Below are positions 41,147 to 50,481 of a stretch of 64,000 bases of DNA, one piece after another. The notes below the pieces were generated by a model. It was not told the origin of the DNA. It ran no database searches and saw only the letters and a program-made list of their open reading frames with translations. Both the position numbers and the translations under genes were made by a program. The DNA is from Polynucleobacter alcilacus (lineage in GTDB: Bacteria; Pseudomonadota; Gammaproteobacteria; Burkholderiales; Burkholderiaceae), in NCBI RefSeq assembly GCF_018881545.1, contig NZ_JACVQD010000001.1, forward strand, positions 586,039 to 650,038, read 5' to 3'. Each line of letters starts with the position of its first letter. Positions within the stretch are counted from its first letter, which is position 1.

Positions 41147-43420
41147 ATGAATGCCTCAAAAGAGACGAATTCCAAATTTATTACTCTGGATATTGGAGGA
41201 ATGACCTGCGCTTCCTGTGTTGGGCGGGTAGAAAAAGCGCTACATCAGATTCCAGGCGTTGAGGCGGCAACCGTGAATTTAGCTACTGAGCAGGCCAAGA
41301 TACGCCTAAAAACCAATTCCGAGACCAACATCGATGAGTTAATCGCTTTGGTAAAAAAGACTGGCTATGTAGCGAAGATCAGTAGCCCCCATGGCGATAT
41401 TCAACCAAATCCATCTAAATCTTTTTGGGGGGCGGATGGTTTAGGTCGAGTTCTACTCAGCTTTACTTTATCGGCCCCACTCTTTTTGCCCATGTTTCTG
41501 ATGCCATTTGGCATTCATTGGGCGCTATCGCCGGAGTGGCAACTGCTATTAGCAAGTCCAGTGCAATTCTTTTTAGGCTGGCGTTTTTATAAGGCCGGCT
41601 TTAAAGCACTCATGTCCGGGGTTGGCAATATGGATTTACTTGTCGCACTTGGGACGAGTGCCGCCTATGGCTTAAGCGTATATCAAATGCTGTTTTCATC
41701 ACATCCAATTCATGAACTCTATTTTGAGGGCTCAGCTGTCATTATCTCTATGGTGCTTTTAGGTAAGTGGTTAGAGGCAAGAGCAAAACAACAAACCAGT
41801 GAAGCCATTAGAGCATTGCAAAAACTGTGGCCAGAACATGCGAAGGTACTTGACCCCAATATTGTTATTACCGAAGGATCTCTTTTAGATCAATATCGTG
41901 ACCTGCCATTAGATCAAGTGTTCCCGAGAGACCGAGTATTAGTGCTGCCAGGGGAGCGCATTCCTGTGGATGGCGTGATTCTCTTGGGCAACAGTCACGT
42001 TGATGAATCCCTGCTGACTGGAGAAAGCGCCCCTGTCAAGAAAGCCCTAGGTGCAACCGTTATTGGCGGCTCTCTGAATGGCGAAGGCGTTTTGGTGATA
42101 GAGGCTAAGGCTGTTGGTGTAGAAAGTGTCTTGTCGAAAATCATCACATTAGTAGAAGATGCGCAAACCCAGAAAGCCCCCATTCAAAAATTAGTGGATC
42201 AAGTCAGCGCGATCTTTGTGCCGACTGTGATCGTGATTGCAATCATTACTGGATTTGCGAATTGGTTTTATTTAGACTCCGCTTCTATTGCCATATTGAG
42301 AGCAGTATCTGTATTGGTCATTGCCTGCCCCTGCGCTCTCGGTTTAGCCACTCCAGCTGCCATCATGGCGGGAACTGGTGTGGCCGCACGCTTTGGAATT
42401 CTGATTAAAGACCCCCAAGTGCTGGAGTTAGCACACCGTCTCAAGATTGTGGCTTTTGACAAAACTGGAACGCTGACCATTGGCAAGCCCCGTCTTTTAA
42501 ATTTAATTCGTTTTACAAACTCAGTTAATGAAGATGCGATTCTGGCTACTGCGGCTGGCTTGCAATTGGGTAGCGAACATCCTTTAGCCAAAGCTTTACT
42601 TGATGCAGCCAAGGAAAAAGGTCTTACCCCCATTCCACCTTCTGAGAGTAAGGCACTTCCTGGGATTGGCATTAGCGGGAAACCCAGCTCTGGCCCGTGG
42701 CTGAATCAAAAACTCTGCTTACAAAGCCTTGCATCTCTAGACACCAACACCCATCAAGCAGAGATACTTCAAAAAGCACAAGCCTGTTTTGATGCGGGTC
42801 AAACAGTTTCTGTATTAATGAATACCGACGCAGCTTCCCCGATTGCCATCATTGCATTTGGCGATGAGCTCAAGAGCAATGCACTTCAAGCGATTACTTC
42901 CTTGCATAAACTCCATATTCGTACTGTGATGCTTTCAGGAGATAACATCGCGGCCGCGACTCGTGTTGGTAACTCTATTGGTATTGATGAAGTTTTTGCA
43001 CAAATCATGCCAGACAATAAAGCCAACATCATTCGCAAACTGCAGTCCATCGGAAATGGTCATCAACGTCAATGGGTTGCGATGGTAGGCGATGGCGTCA
43101 ATGATGCGCCCGCTCTAGCGGTTGCTGATGTTGGGATGGCCATGTCCACTGGAACAGATGTGGCGATGCAAGCCGCTGGCATCACCTTGATGCGAGGAGA
43201 TCCGACCTTAGTTGCCGATGCCATTGATATCTCTAATCGAACTTGGAAAAAAATTCGGCAAAATTTATTCTGGGCTTTTATCTTTAACTCAACCGGAATA
43301 CCTTTAGCAGCATTTGGCTATCTCTCCCCAATGCTTGCCGGTAGCGCGATGGCTCTTTCTAGCTTTTGCGTACTCAGTAATGCGCTGTTACTGAAACGCT
43401 GGCGCCCTTCTCAGCGCTAA
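41147..43420 (+). CDS. copA: Copper-exporting P1B-type ATPase
   Basis: A 757-residue heavy-metal P-type ATPase. One N-terminal HMA domain (GMTCASC, Cys21 and Cys24) is followed by eight membrane segments, the TGES actuator motif, the ion-binding CPC (394-396) in membrane segment 6, the phosphorylation site DKTGT (Asp438), the HP locus (SEHPLAKA) and GDGVNDAPALA. CPC with the late YxxN/MxxS-type segments indicates Cu(I)/Ag(I). It is divergent from the copZ-like gene and is slightly shorter than E. coli CopA, which has two HMA domains. Confidence 0.95.
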   Translation: MNASKETNSKFITLDIGGMTCASCVGRVEKALHQIPGVEAATVNLATEQAKIRLKTNSETNIDELIALVKKTGYVAKISSPHGDIQPNPSKSFWGADGLGRVLLSFTLSAPLFLPMFLMPFGIHWALSPEWQLLLASPVQFFLGWRFYKAGFKALMSGVGNMDLLVALGTSAAYGLSVYQMLFSSHPIHELYFEGSAVIISMVLLGKWLEARAKQQTSEAIRALQKLWPEHAKVLDPNIVITEGSLLDQYRDLPLDQVFPRDRVLVLPGERIPVDGVILLGNSHVDESLLTGESAPVKKALGATVIGGSLNGEGVLVIEAKAVGVESVLSKIITLVEDAQTQKAPIQKLVDQVSAIFVPTVIVIAIITGFANWFYLDSASIAILRAVSVLVIACPCALGLATPAAIMAGTGVAARFGILIKDPQVLELAHRLKIVAFDKTGTLTIGKPRLLNLIRFTNSVNEDAILATAAGLQLGSEHPLAKALLDAAKEKGLTPIPPSESKALPGIGISGKPSSGPWLNQKLCLQSLASLDTNTHQAEILQKAQACFDAGQTVSVLMNTDAASPIAIIAFGDELKSNALQAITSLHKLHIRTVMLSGDNIAAATRVGNSIGIDEVFAQIMPDNKANIIRKLQSIGNGHQRQWVAMVGDGVNDAPALAVADVGMAMSTGTDVAMQAAGITLMRGDPTLVADAIDISNRTWKKIRQNLFWAFIFNSTGIPLAAFGYLSPMLAGSAMALSSFCVLSNALLLKRWRPSQR

Positions 43421-43436
43421 AAACTATTGAGAAGAA

Positions 43437-44234
43437 CTATTTTTGACTCTTGCGAACCAATTCAATATCGCCATAGAAGGCGCGCGTTTCTGATTTAGTG
43501 TTGTCTGTATCGGTTAGCAAAGCAATCCCAATCACTTCACCCGGCGCCTCACCATAAGCAAGCTTGTAATCAGCTTCTAAATTGCGCTGATGTTTATGCC
43601 ACTGTCCCAAATTTTCCCAGCCAGAATCAACCACAATCATTTTGATTCGCGAGGTATGGGCATTGGTGATGATGGTCTCTACAGGAGATTTACCCGACCA
43701 GATATACATGATGGTGGCATAAGGCATTTCTTGACCGCTAATAAGACTAGCCATCTCAAAAGTCATCTTCTCTTTTAAAGGCAATTTCGATTTATTGCCA
43801 TCAAAGGCGACTAGGATTCTTAATGGCGCATCATCGTGATAGCGCTCAGCATTATCCGCCTCAGGCATCGCTCTCAGCGCTTTCCACTCCCACTGTAGCC
43901 ACAAATTATTAGCCTGGCGTGGACGCAATTTCACTGCCAAACCAGAAGCAGATGTTTTGGAATTCGCGCTTAGAACGGTTTTACCTTGGTAGTTTTCTAG
44001 GCGATACACCGTATTCTTTTTATAAGGTGCTATACGATAAAAATTCCAGCCATTAGGCATGCCATCACGAGCAGTCTCGGCAGAAAATTTGGGAAGCTCA
44101 TCTTGGGCTGGCAGTTGGTCAACATTAAAGGCCTGCCCGGACTCATTTTGAATAGAGTCTCCACCGAAACCAGCACATCCAGCCAAAGCGAAGACTGTGC
44201 AGAGAATGGTGGGGCCTAAGATGCGTTTCAACAT
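43437..44234 (-). CDS. DUF3047 lipoprotein
   Basis: A 265-residue predicted lipoprotein. From ATG 44234 the signal MLKRILGPTILCTVFALAGC gives a lipobox with Cys20; a longer frame to 44291 would overlap the divergent gene and bury the signal. The mature part matches DUF3047: NGWNFYRIAPYKKNTVYRLE, LWLQWEWKALRAMPEAD, DAPLRILVAFDG and RAFYGDIELV at the end. The family has a jelly-roll-like look but no known function. It is divergent from the ArnT-like gene, suggesting an envelope role. Confidence 0.85.
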   Translation of the reverse strand: MLKRILGPTILCTVFALAGCAGFGGDSIQNESGQAFNVDQLPAQDELPKFSAETARDGMPNGWNFYRIAPYKKNTVYRLENYQGKTVLSANSKTSASGLAVKLRPRQANNLWLQWEWKALRAMPEADNAERYHDDAPLRILVAFDGNKSKLPLKEKMTFEMASLISGQEMPYATIMYIWSGKSPVETIITNAHTSRIKMIVVDSGWENLGQWHKHQRNLEADYKLAYGEAPGEVIGIALLTDTDNTKSETRAFYGDIELVRKSQK

Positions 44235-44282
44235 AAGCTTAATTGTCCCAAAGAATTGCCCGAGTGAGTCTAAAATCGGAAC

Positions 44283-45779
44283 ATGCGCCAATATTCACCA
44301 TCAGGCTGGGCAGTAATCTGCATTTGCATAGCAGCCATTGTGCATTTTGCACTGGGGTTCTCGATTGAATTTTCGGTAGATGAAGCCCACTACGCGCTGT
44401 ATGCCCAACACTTAGCGTGGAGCTATTTTGATCATCCACCTTTAGTTGGCTGGATTCAGTGGCCTCTTGTTGCGCTTACTTCTTCAGAAGGCCTCATTCG
44501 CATTATTCCAGAGCTTCTTTGGATTGTTTCCTGCATCTTGGTTTATCAAGTAACACTGGAGATTCACCACTTCATTCAAGGGCGTAATTCAGGCTACCTG
44601 ACCAGTTCACTACCTTCGGCAAACTCTTGCGGACTGATGGCGGTCTTAGCCATCATTACAGCACCTATGCCCCATGTTTTAGCCATTGGCTTATTGCCTG
44701 ACACACTACTGACCCCCTTAAGTCTTGGGATTATCTTGATGGCACTGCGTTGGTTAATCCAAGATCGTTTCAGTATTGGCGATTGGATTTTGATGGGTGT
44801 CTTACTAGGTCTGGCTGGATTAAGTAAGTACACCGCTGTATTTACTGCATTGGCTTTGTTGCTAGTGTTTTTCAGTGCCCGCAGAAAACCATGGATTACC
44901 AAAGTAGGTTTTTGGATGGCAGCATTGATTGCACTGCTCTTTATTACCCCTGTTCTTTATTGGAACTGGGTGAATGACTGGATTTCATTTAAATATCAAA
45001 TTGCCCATGGTGGTGGCGGTGAGTGGTTATGGCGTAGATTAGGATCATTCTTAGGATTACAAATTGTGGTCTTTGGTCCTCTGCTGATCATGGGAACGTA
45101 TCTCTTTTTGAGAACCTGCATGCATACAACGAAACTTTCCTTGCTTGCATTGCTTGGATTCTTCTTCATTCCTTTCATGATTTTTGCAAGCTTATCTGGC
45201 GGTGGTGGATTACCCCACTGGACAACTCCTGCATGGTTTTGTTTGGCCCCGTTTGCGGGCATTGGTTTAGCAAAGGCGTGGTCTACACAACATCGTGCCA
45301 TTATTCGTGCGCTCTTCATTTTCCAAATTGCTCTGTGTTGTATTGGTTTTGGGTTTGTTCTATCGGGCGGCATTAGTAGTGCATTGATCAAATCAAATCC
45401 GATCGCAGATCTGTATGGCTGGAAAATAGCAGGTCAAAAAGCCGCTGCACTAACGCAAGCGACTAAAGCAGATGGCATCGCTGTGCAAAATTGGACTCTG
45501 GCTAGTCGAGCCGCTTGGTATGCAAAACCCATTCCCGTGTTCGTACTAGACCAAAGAAAAGATCAGTTTGACCTCTGGTTTGGACAGCTCCCGCCTGGGG
45601 CAAATATTCTGCTCATCAACTGGTCTGGAATGGCTTTCCTGGCACCGATTGGTACTAAGTCGGCTTTCGAACGCTGCGAAGCCCTTGATACCCTAGAAGT
45701 ACAGCGATTTGGCCAAGTTTTATCAAAATTTGACTTTAGCCTTTGTAGTAATTGGCAAGGCCCAGCTGCAGTAGAGTAA
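44283..45779 (+). CDS. ArnT/PMT-like integral membrane glycosyltransferase
   Basis: A 498-residue GT-C fold enzyme with about ten to twelve membrane segments. The periplasmic loop after the first helix carries the catalytic acidic motif EFSVDEAHYALYAQ and FDHPPLVGW, as in lipid-A aminoarabinose transferase ArnT and PMT-type mannosyltransferases, which use undecaprenyl- or polyprenyl-phosphate sugars. It is the first of four envelope genes (with a flippase-like protein, a GT9 enzyme and a PAP2 phosphatase). The sugar and acceptor are unknown; lipid A or LPS core is the most likely acceptor. Confidence 0.87.
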   Translation: MRQYSPSGWAVICICIAAIVHFALGFSIEFSVDEAHYALYAQHLAWSYFDHPPLVGWIQWPLVALTSSEGLIRIIPELLWIVSCILVYQVTLEIHHFIQGRNSGYLTSSLPSANSCGLMAVLAIITAPMPHVLAIGLLPDTLLTPLSLGIILMALRWLIQDRFSIGDWILMGVLLGLAGLSKYTAVFTALALLLVFFSARRKPWITKVGFWMAALIALLFITPVLYWNWVNDWISFKYQIAHGGGGEWLWRRLGSFLGLQIVVFGPLLIMGTYLFLRTCMHTTKLSLLALLGFFFIPFMIFASLSGGGGLPHWTTPAWFCLAPFAGIGLAKAWSTQHRAIIRALFIFQIALCCIGFGFVLSGGISSALIKSNPIADLYGWKIAGQKAAALTQATKADGIAVQNWTLASRAAWYAKPIPVFVLDQRKDQFDLWFGQLPPGANILLINWSGMAFLAPIGTKSAFERCEALDTLEVQRFGQVLSKFDFSLCSNWQGPAAVE

Positions 45780-45828
45780 TTCACCCAAATTCAAGACCTG
45801 AGGTGCCCAAGGCATTATCCTTACGCCT

Positions 45829-46872
45829 ATGAGTTCACAACCCCAAGCTACTGCTAAAACCCCGTCTGGGTGGAAATCAATTCTGAAGCGTACGTGGCCC
45901 ACTATTCGTATTTTGCTTTCTGTCGCACTTCTCTGGAAAGCGACAAGCGGAATTGATTGGCACACCCTACTGGATTCCGAAATCAAAATGGAGCCACTTT
46001 GGTTCTTAGCCGCCCTAGCCTGCATGATGACCGCCTTTGTTTGCGGTGGCTATCGCTGGGGATTGTTTATGCAAGCAGTAGGTTTTCCGCGCCGCATTCA
46101 CTCCTACATTGGACTCTACTTTGCTGGCGGATTAATTAATCAAGGTCTACCAAGCACTCTAGGTGGAGATAGTTACCGCGCTATTACGGCTACTCACCTA
46201 ACCAATGCAGGAAATTTGAGCGACCCCAAAGAGCTGGATCAAGAGTTGCATCACTCAGTAGATCTTGGGCATGCCACTCCCAAACTGCGCTTAAGTTTTG
46301 CAATGGTTTTGGTAGACCGCTTATTAGGGCTTGCTGGGAATAATTTATTAGGTGGTATTGGTTTGGTATTGGGTGGTGTAACGCTTGCTGCCTGGGGTCA
46401 AGATCTGGGTTATGCCGTTCTAGGCATCATGATTCTGGTAGGGCTCATTATTTCCGTCATATTGGCATGGGCTCCAAGCCGTCAACTATTACAAAAATTA
46501 TTGGATCGCCTACAAATGAACAATGCAATGCCGGGTATTCGGCTAGCATTTTCTTGGCCTGCTAATCTTGCGCAAGCCGTATTGGCAATTGGTATTCACT
46601 TTCTAACTATCCTTACACTCTTGTTTTGCCTAAAAGCCTATGGAGTGGATGCGCCGATTGAAAGCTTAATGATTGGTTTACCTGCCCTCAGCTTATTGCT
46701 GATGCTACCTATCAGCATATCGGGCTGGGGATTACGTGAAGCCACACTCTCATCAGTATTGGCATTGTGGGGAGTAAATCCCTCCCTCACTGTCTTAGCC
46801 TCTATTAGCTATGGTGCGCTCACTGTTATATCGGTATTGCCTGGTGCGTACTTTTTATTAAAACGAAAATAA
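45829..46872 (+). CDS. Flippase-like membrane protein (lysylphosphatidylglycerol synthase TM domain, UPF0104 family)
   Basis: A 347-residue protein with about eight membrane segments. GGLINQGLPSTLGGDSYRA near residue 100, AMVLVDRLLGLAGN, and LMLPISISGWGLREATLS near the end are typical of the MprF flippase/AglD-related family. Such proteins are thought to move lipids or lipid-linked sugars across the membrane. Between an ArnT-like transferase and a GT9 enzyme, it is a fair candidate for the flippase of a lipid carrier, but that is inference. Confidence 0.87.
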   Translation: MSSQPQATAKTPSGWKSILKRTWPTIRILLSVALLWKATSGIDWHTLLDSEIKMEPLWFLAALACMMTAFVCGGYRWGLFMQAVGFPRRIHSYIGLYFAGGLINQGLPSTLGGDSYRAITATHLTNAGNLSDPKELDQELHHSVDLGHATPKLRLSFAMVLVDRLLGLAGNNLLGGIGLVLGGVTLAAWGQDLGYAVLGIMILVGLIISVILAWAPSRQLLQKLLDRLQMNNAMPGIRLAFSWPANLAQAVLAIGIHFLTILTLLFCLKAYGVDAPIESLMIGLPALSLLLMLPISISGWGLREATLSSVLALWGVNPSLTVLASISYGALTVISVLPGAYFLLKRK

Positions 46873-46890
46873 TTCTTTCAGAGCGAAACT

Positions 46891-48150
46891 ATGGCTATTA
46901 GCGTCAACACTATGCGTGCAATTGATCATTGGGTAGGCGTCCCACTCTGTGCAGTCGCTAGCCCATTGGTGGCACTCATTGATAGCGTGAAAAATCTTTT
47001 CACTCGCGGTCCCGAGACCCCAAAGAAACTTCTCTTTATTGAACTCTCCGAAATGGGTAGCGCAATCTTGGTAGACCCTGCAATGCGTAATGCACAAGCC
47101 CGTGGTGCGGAACTCTACTTCTTAATTTTTAAGAGCAACCGTGCCAGCCTCACTTTATTGAATACTGTTAAGCCAGAAAATATATTCACTATTGATTCTT
47201 CTAGCTTGGGCGGTTTAATCAAAGATACCTTGCGTTTCTTATGGCTTGCGCGTCGTCATCATATTGATACCGTCATTGATTTAGAGCTTTTCTCACGCTT
47301 CACGGCATTACTAACCGGTTTGTGCGGCGCCCGTCGTCGTGTGGGTTATCACATCTTTCATGGTGAAGGCTTATGGCGCGGCTTCATGCTGACTCGCAAA
47401 GTCCACTACAACCCCCATATCCACATTACTAAAAACTTTCTTTCTTTAATTCATGCGGCTTTTGCCAAAGAGATTGAAGTACCCTTTAGCAAGATTCATA
47501 TTTCCGATTCTGAAGTGCGTTTAGAGCAAGCCATCATTAATCCGGCAGTACTTGAGAAAGTGCGTGAACGTATTGAGAAGCAAGCAAGTGAAGCAGGGAT
47601 TGAATATGTGCATGGCAAGCAGCGCTTAATTCTGATTAATCCCAATGCGAGTGACTTATTACCGCAGCGGCGCTGGGCTCAGCAACGCTTTTCTGAATTA
47701 ATCCAATCGGTCAATACGCAATATCCTCATGACCTGATTTTGATAACAGGATCGCCTGCAGAGCTTGCTTATGTAGAAAAAGTACGTGTAGTCGCCAATG
47801 TCAAGAATGCGCTGAATTTTGCAGGCCAAGTCACTTTTGCGGAACTGCCCCCGCTCTACACCCTGTCAGATGTCATGGTGACCAATGACTCCGGTCCAGG
47901 TCACTTCTCCGCTGTAACGCCCCTCAGAACAGTAGTGCTGTTTGGACCAGAAACTCCCGCTTTATATGGCTCAATCGGTAATTCAATTGCGATCACCGCC
48001 AATCTGGCTTGTTCTCCATGTGTCAGTGCGGCCAACCATCGCAAGACTCCCTGTCAGGACAATGTCTGTATGCAAGCGATTACTGTTGCTCAAGTGTTAG
48101 ACAAAGTACAAATTCAACTGCAAGACGCTGACAAGGCGAAGGGTCGCTAA
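46891..48150 (+). CDS. Glycosyltransferase family 9 protein (heptosyltransferase-like)
   Basis: A 419-residue GT9 enzyme of the ADP-heptose:LPS heptosyltransferase type, which builds the LPS inner core in the cytoplasm. The N-terminal domain starts with KKLLFIELSEMGSAILVDPA; the C-terminal domain has LILINPNASDLLPQRRW and the nucleotide-sugar-binding NDSGPGHFSAVTPLRTVVLFGPETP. It is longer than WaaC/WaaF (about 350), with an amphipathic N-terminal extension. Specific linkage cannot be predicted. Third gene of the envelope operon. Confidence 0.88.
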   Translation: MAISVNTMRAIDHWVGVPLCAVASPLVALIDSVKNLFTRGPETPKKLLFIELSEMGSAILVDPAMRNAQARGAELYFLIFKSNRASLTLLNTVKPENIFTIDSSSLGGLIKDTLRFLWLARRHHIDTVIDLELFSRFTALLTGLCGARRRVGYHIFHGEGLWRGFMLTRKVHYNPHIHITKNFLSLIHAAFAKEIEVPFSKIHISDSEVRLEQAIINPAVLEKVRERIEKQASEAGIEYVHGKQRLILINPNASDLLPQRRWAQQRFSELIQSVNTQYPHDLILITGSPAELAYVEKVRVVANVKNALNFAGQVTFAELPPLYTLSDVMVTNDSGPGHFSAVTPLRTVVLFGPETPALYGSIGNSIAITANLACSPCVSAANHRKTPCQDNVCMQAITVAQVLDKVQIQLQDADKAKGR

Positions 48151-48155
48151 TCAGA

Positions 48156-48947
48156 ATGGGCAAAAAAGCAATTTCTACTTTTGCCTGGTTTATTCCGCTT
48201 GCTCCATTGGCACTTGCCTTCGCGATATATTCAGGTGAACTGCAAACTAGTAGTTTTCTATTCATCAATCGAATTACCTCATTATTACCAGACACCGTTT
48301 GGGTATGGCTTACCTTCCTAGGTAATGGCTGGGGAGTATTTGCGATTGCATTTCCACTCATCCTCTTAGCGCCCCGCTTATTGAGCGCCGGGATTTTTGC
48401 AGGGGTAATCTCCGCAATTGCCAGCAGTTCTTTAAAGGCCCTCTTTGATTTACCTAGGCCCGCTAGCGTGTTAACTGAAGGTAGTTTTTACCGCATTGGT
48501 GAGCCCTTGCTACATAAGGCTTTTCCATCTGGTCACACCTTAACGGCTTTTGCTATTGCTAGTGCCCTGTATTTTTCGACCGATAAAGAAAAGCGCGGAC
48601 TGATGCTGCTTCTTTTTGTGGCGGCAGCCTTGGTCGGCCTCTCACGAAGTGCTTTTGGAGCGCACTGGTTAACCGATGTGCTCGGAGGCGCTGGATTTGG
48701 GCTGTGGTGTGGAATGTTGGGGGCTATTTTGGCCAATGGCATCCCAGAAAAATATCTTGCCATTAAAAGCCTGTGGCTAAGATTTATAGCTCTTGGGGGC
48801 GTCTGCGCTGTCTACGCTCATCTGACCCAAATCATGGATCATGAATTAAACCTGCCATTGCAATATATATCCATAGCCATCCTGCTTGTGACGCTTACTG
48901 TGTTTATCAAAGCCCAGTTCACCCAATCACTCACTAAGTCGGACTAA
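48156..48947 (+). CDS. PAP2-family membrane phosphatase
   Basis: A 263-residue membrane phosphatase. The three active-site motifs are intact: K-x6-RP (KALFDLPRP), PSGHT, and SR-x5-H-x3-D (SRSAFGAHWLTD). About six membrane helices surround them. Members dephosphorylate undecaprenyl pyrophosphate, phosphatidylglycerol phosphate or lipid A. In this operon, recycling of a lipid carrier used by the ArnT-like enzyme or removal of a lipid-A phosphate is plausible. Confidence 0.9.
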   Translation: MGKKAISTFAWFIPLAPLALAFAIYSGELQTSSFLFINRITSLLPDTVWVWLTFLGNGWGVFAIAFPLILLAPRLLSAGIFAGVISAIASSSLKALFDLPRPASVLTEGSFYRIGEPLLHKAFPSGHTLTAFAIASALYFSTDKEKRGLMLLLFVAAALVGLSRSAFGAHWLTDVLGGAGFGLWCGMLGAILANGIPEKYLAIKSLWLRFIALGGVCAVYAHLTQIMDHELNLPLQYISIAILLVTLTVFIKAQFTQSLTKSD

Positions 48948-48953
48948 TGGACC

Positions 48954-49823
48954 ATGTTTAGTTACCGACACGCATTTCATGCGGGCAGTCATGCAGACAT
49001 TCTGAAGCACTTAATCCTGATTCATTTAGTTGAATATCTCCAAGAGAAGCCGGGTGCTCTGACGATTGTTGATACGCATGCTGGAGCAGGAATTTATAGC
49101 CTAAAGGATGGTTTTGCAGCAATTAGTAAAGAAGCTGAGGGCGGAATAGTTCGTCTACTCAAATATATTGAAGCAGGAAATCCTATCCCAGAAAGTATTC
49201 AGCACTATCTAGAGATCATTCAATCAGAAAATACCCAAGAAGAACTAGCCCTCTATCCAGGCTCACCTTTTATCTTGGCAAATCTATTGAGGCCACAAGA
49301 TAGATTGAAGCTGTTTGAACTTCACCCCAAAGAGATTGATATATTGCGTCACAATATTAACCAACTCAAGCAATCCAAACAGATTGATGTTTATGCCGAA
49401 GATAGTTTTTCAAGACTGAAGGGCTTGCTTCCGCCCCCTAGCAGGCGCGGCTTAGTATTAATTGATCCTTCTTACGAAGACAAACAAGATTACCGCCATC
49501 TTGAAACAGCGATGGAGGAAGCGCTCCAGCGCTTTGCTACCGGCTGCTACGCCATTTGGTATCCCGGGCTTTCTAGAAGAGAGGCGGCTGCCCTACCTGA
49601 TCGTATGAAAAAGATTGCTACACATCACAAGCGCTCATGGCTTCATACAGAATTGCGGGTGGAAAATGCACCCGGGGAACGTCGCCTGCAAGCGAGTGGC
49701 ATGTTCATCATCAATCCACCGTGGACTCTTGAAGCAAATTTGCTACAAGCATTGCCGATTCTAATTAAAGCTTTAGGTGTAGATAGTGGTGCTAAATTCG
49801 TACTGAAGAGTTTTGAGGCTTAA
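48954..49823 (+). CDS. rlmJ: 23S rRNA (adenine2030-N6)-methyltransferase RlmJ
   Basis: A 289-residue SAM-dependent methyltransferase that modifies A2030 of 23S rRNA. The N-terminus SYRHAFHAGSHADILKH and the following VDTHAGAGIY are diagnostic of RlmJ, and the catalytic DPPY-type motif reads DPSYEDKQDY. The length is normal. It follows the PAP2 gene by six bases and is presumably carried along in the same transcript; the genes are convergent with the SOUL-domain gene. Confidence 0.94.
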   Translation: MFSYRHAFHAGSHADILKHLILIHLVEYLQEKPGALTIVDTHAGAGIYSLKDGFAAISKEAEGGIVRLLKYIEAGNPIPESIQHYLEIIQSENTQEELALYPGSPFILANLLRPQDRLKLFELHPKEIDILRHNINQLKQSKQIDVYAEDSFSRLKGLLPPPSRRGLVLIDPSYEDKQDYRHLETAMEEALQRFATGCYAIWYPGLSRREAAALPDRMKKIATHHKRSWLHTELRVENAPGERRLQASGMFIINPPWTLEANLLQALPILIKALGVDSGAKFVLKSFEA

Positions 49824-49843
49824 GCAGTAAACCTCGGATATCA

Positions 49844-50473
49844 CTAGTCGCGAACATCAATCATGATTTCATTACGGCGCATAAAAGGTAGCGTCCAAGG
49901 CGGGTTATAACGAGCAAATTTGGGAACACTAGCCGCCTGCAGATTTTTAGTCTTCATCCACTCCTCTAACTCGAGAGTTCTTTCCGCGACCTTATTCTCA
50001 TTATAAAAACCAGAAAAGCCAATCACTGCGCGCTTCACAGCTGGAATTTGCCGCAGTAGTACTTTGGAATTCAGGGGTTTAGGGAGGCTCTCCATAGAGT
50101 ATTCTGCAGGCATCACAAAAGATACTGTCCATTTTCCGGCATTGGATTCAATGTTGACCGGGGTAGTCATTGCGATCTTGGCGCCCTTTGCAGGCTGCTC
50201 TTCTACGACCACGGGAGTAGTCATCGAAATTTTTTCATTAGGCTGATTTTGCCCAAAAATATAGGCTGCAATGAGCCGGAAACCTTGGCTCGATGCTTCG
50301 TCTAAACCCCCCTCAACCTGCACTTCTGCCAAAATCATTGGGGCATAAGACCTTAGCTCAAATGGCGGTGTTTTTTCAAGGACAACATATTTAGGTTCCT
50401 CAATAGCCATTGCAGTACCTATCTCTCCAAAAGAAAGCAAACAGAACAGAATTCGGAAGAAAGTAATTTTCAA
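49844..50473 (-). CDS. SOUL family heme-binding protein, exported
   Basis: A 209-residue SOUL/HBP domain protein with an N-terminal signal peptide (cut near residue 23, after IGTAMA). EEPKYVVLEKTPPFELRSY, EKISMTTPV, AMTTPV and VSFVMPAEYSMESLPKP are standard family segments. Eukaryotic members bind heme; bacterial ones are poorly understood. It is the last gene of the leftward queE-to-ldcA run, nine bases after ldcA, without a clear link to those functions. Confidence 0.92.
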   Translation of the reverse strand: MKITFFRILFCLLSFGEIGTAMAIEEPKYVVLEKTPPFELRSYAPMILAEVQVEGGLDEASSQGFRLIAAYIFGQNQPNEKISMTTPVVVEEQPAKGAKIAMTTPVNIESNAGKWTVSFVMPAEYSMESLPKPLNSKVLLRQIPAVKRAVIGFSGFYNENKVAERTLELEEWMKTKNLQAASVPKFARYNPPWTLPFMRRNEIMIDVRD

Positions 50474-50481
50474 GCACTACC

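Noticed and set aside
42268-42672. 134-codon open frame opposite copA
   Set aside because: Antisense to conserved P-type ATPase motifs, with no family resemblance or ribosome site.
44594-45391. Two open frames (102 and 131 codons) opposite the ArnT-like gene
   Set aside because: Composition and position show they are shadows of the membrane-protein gene.
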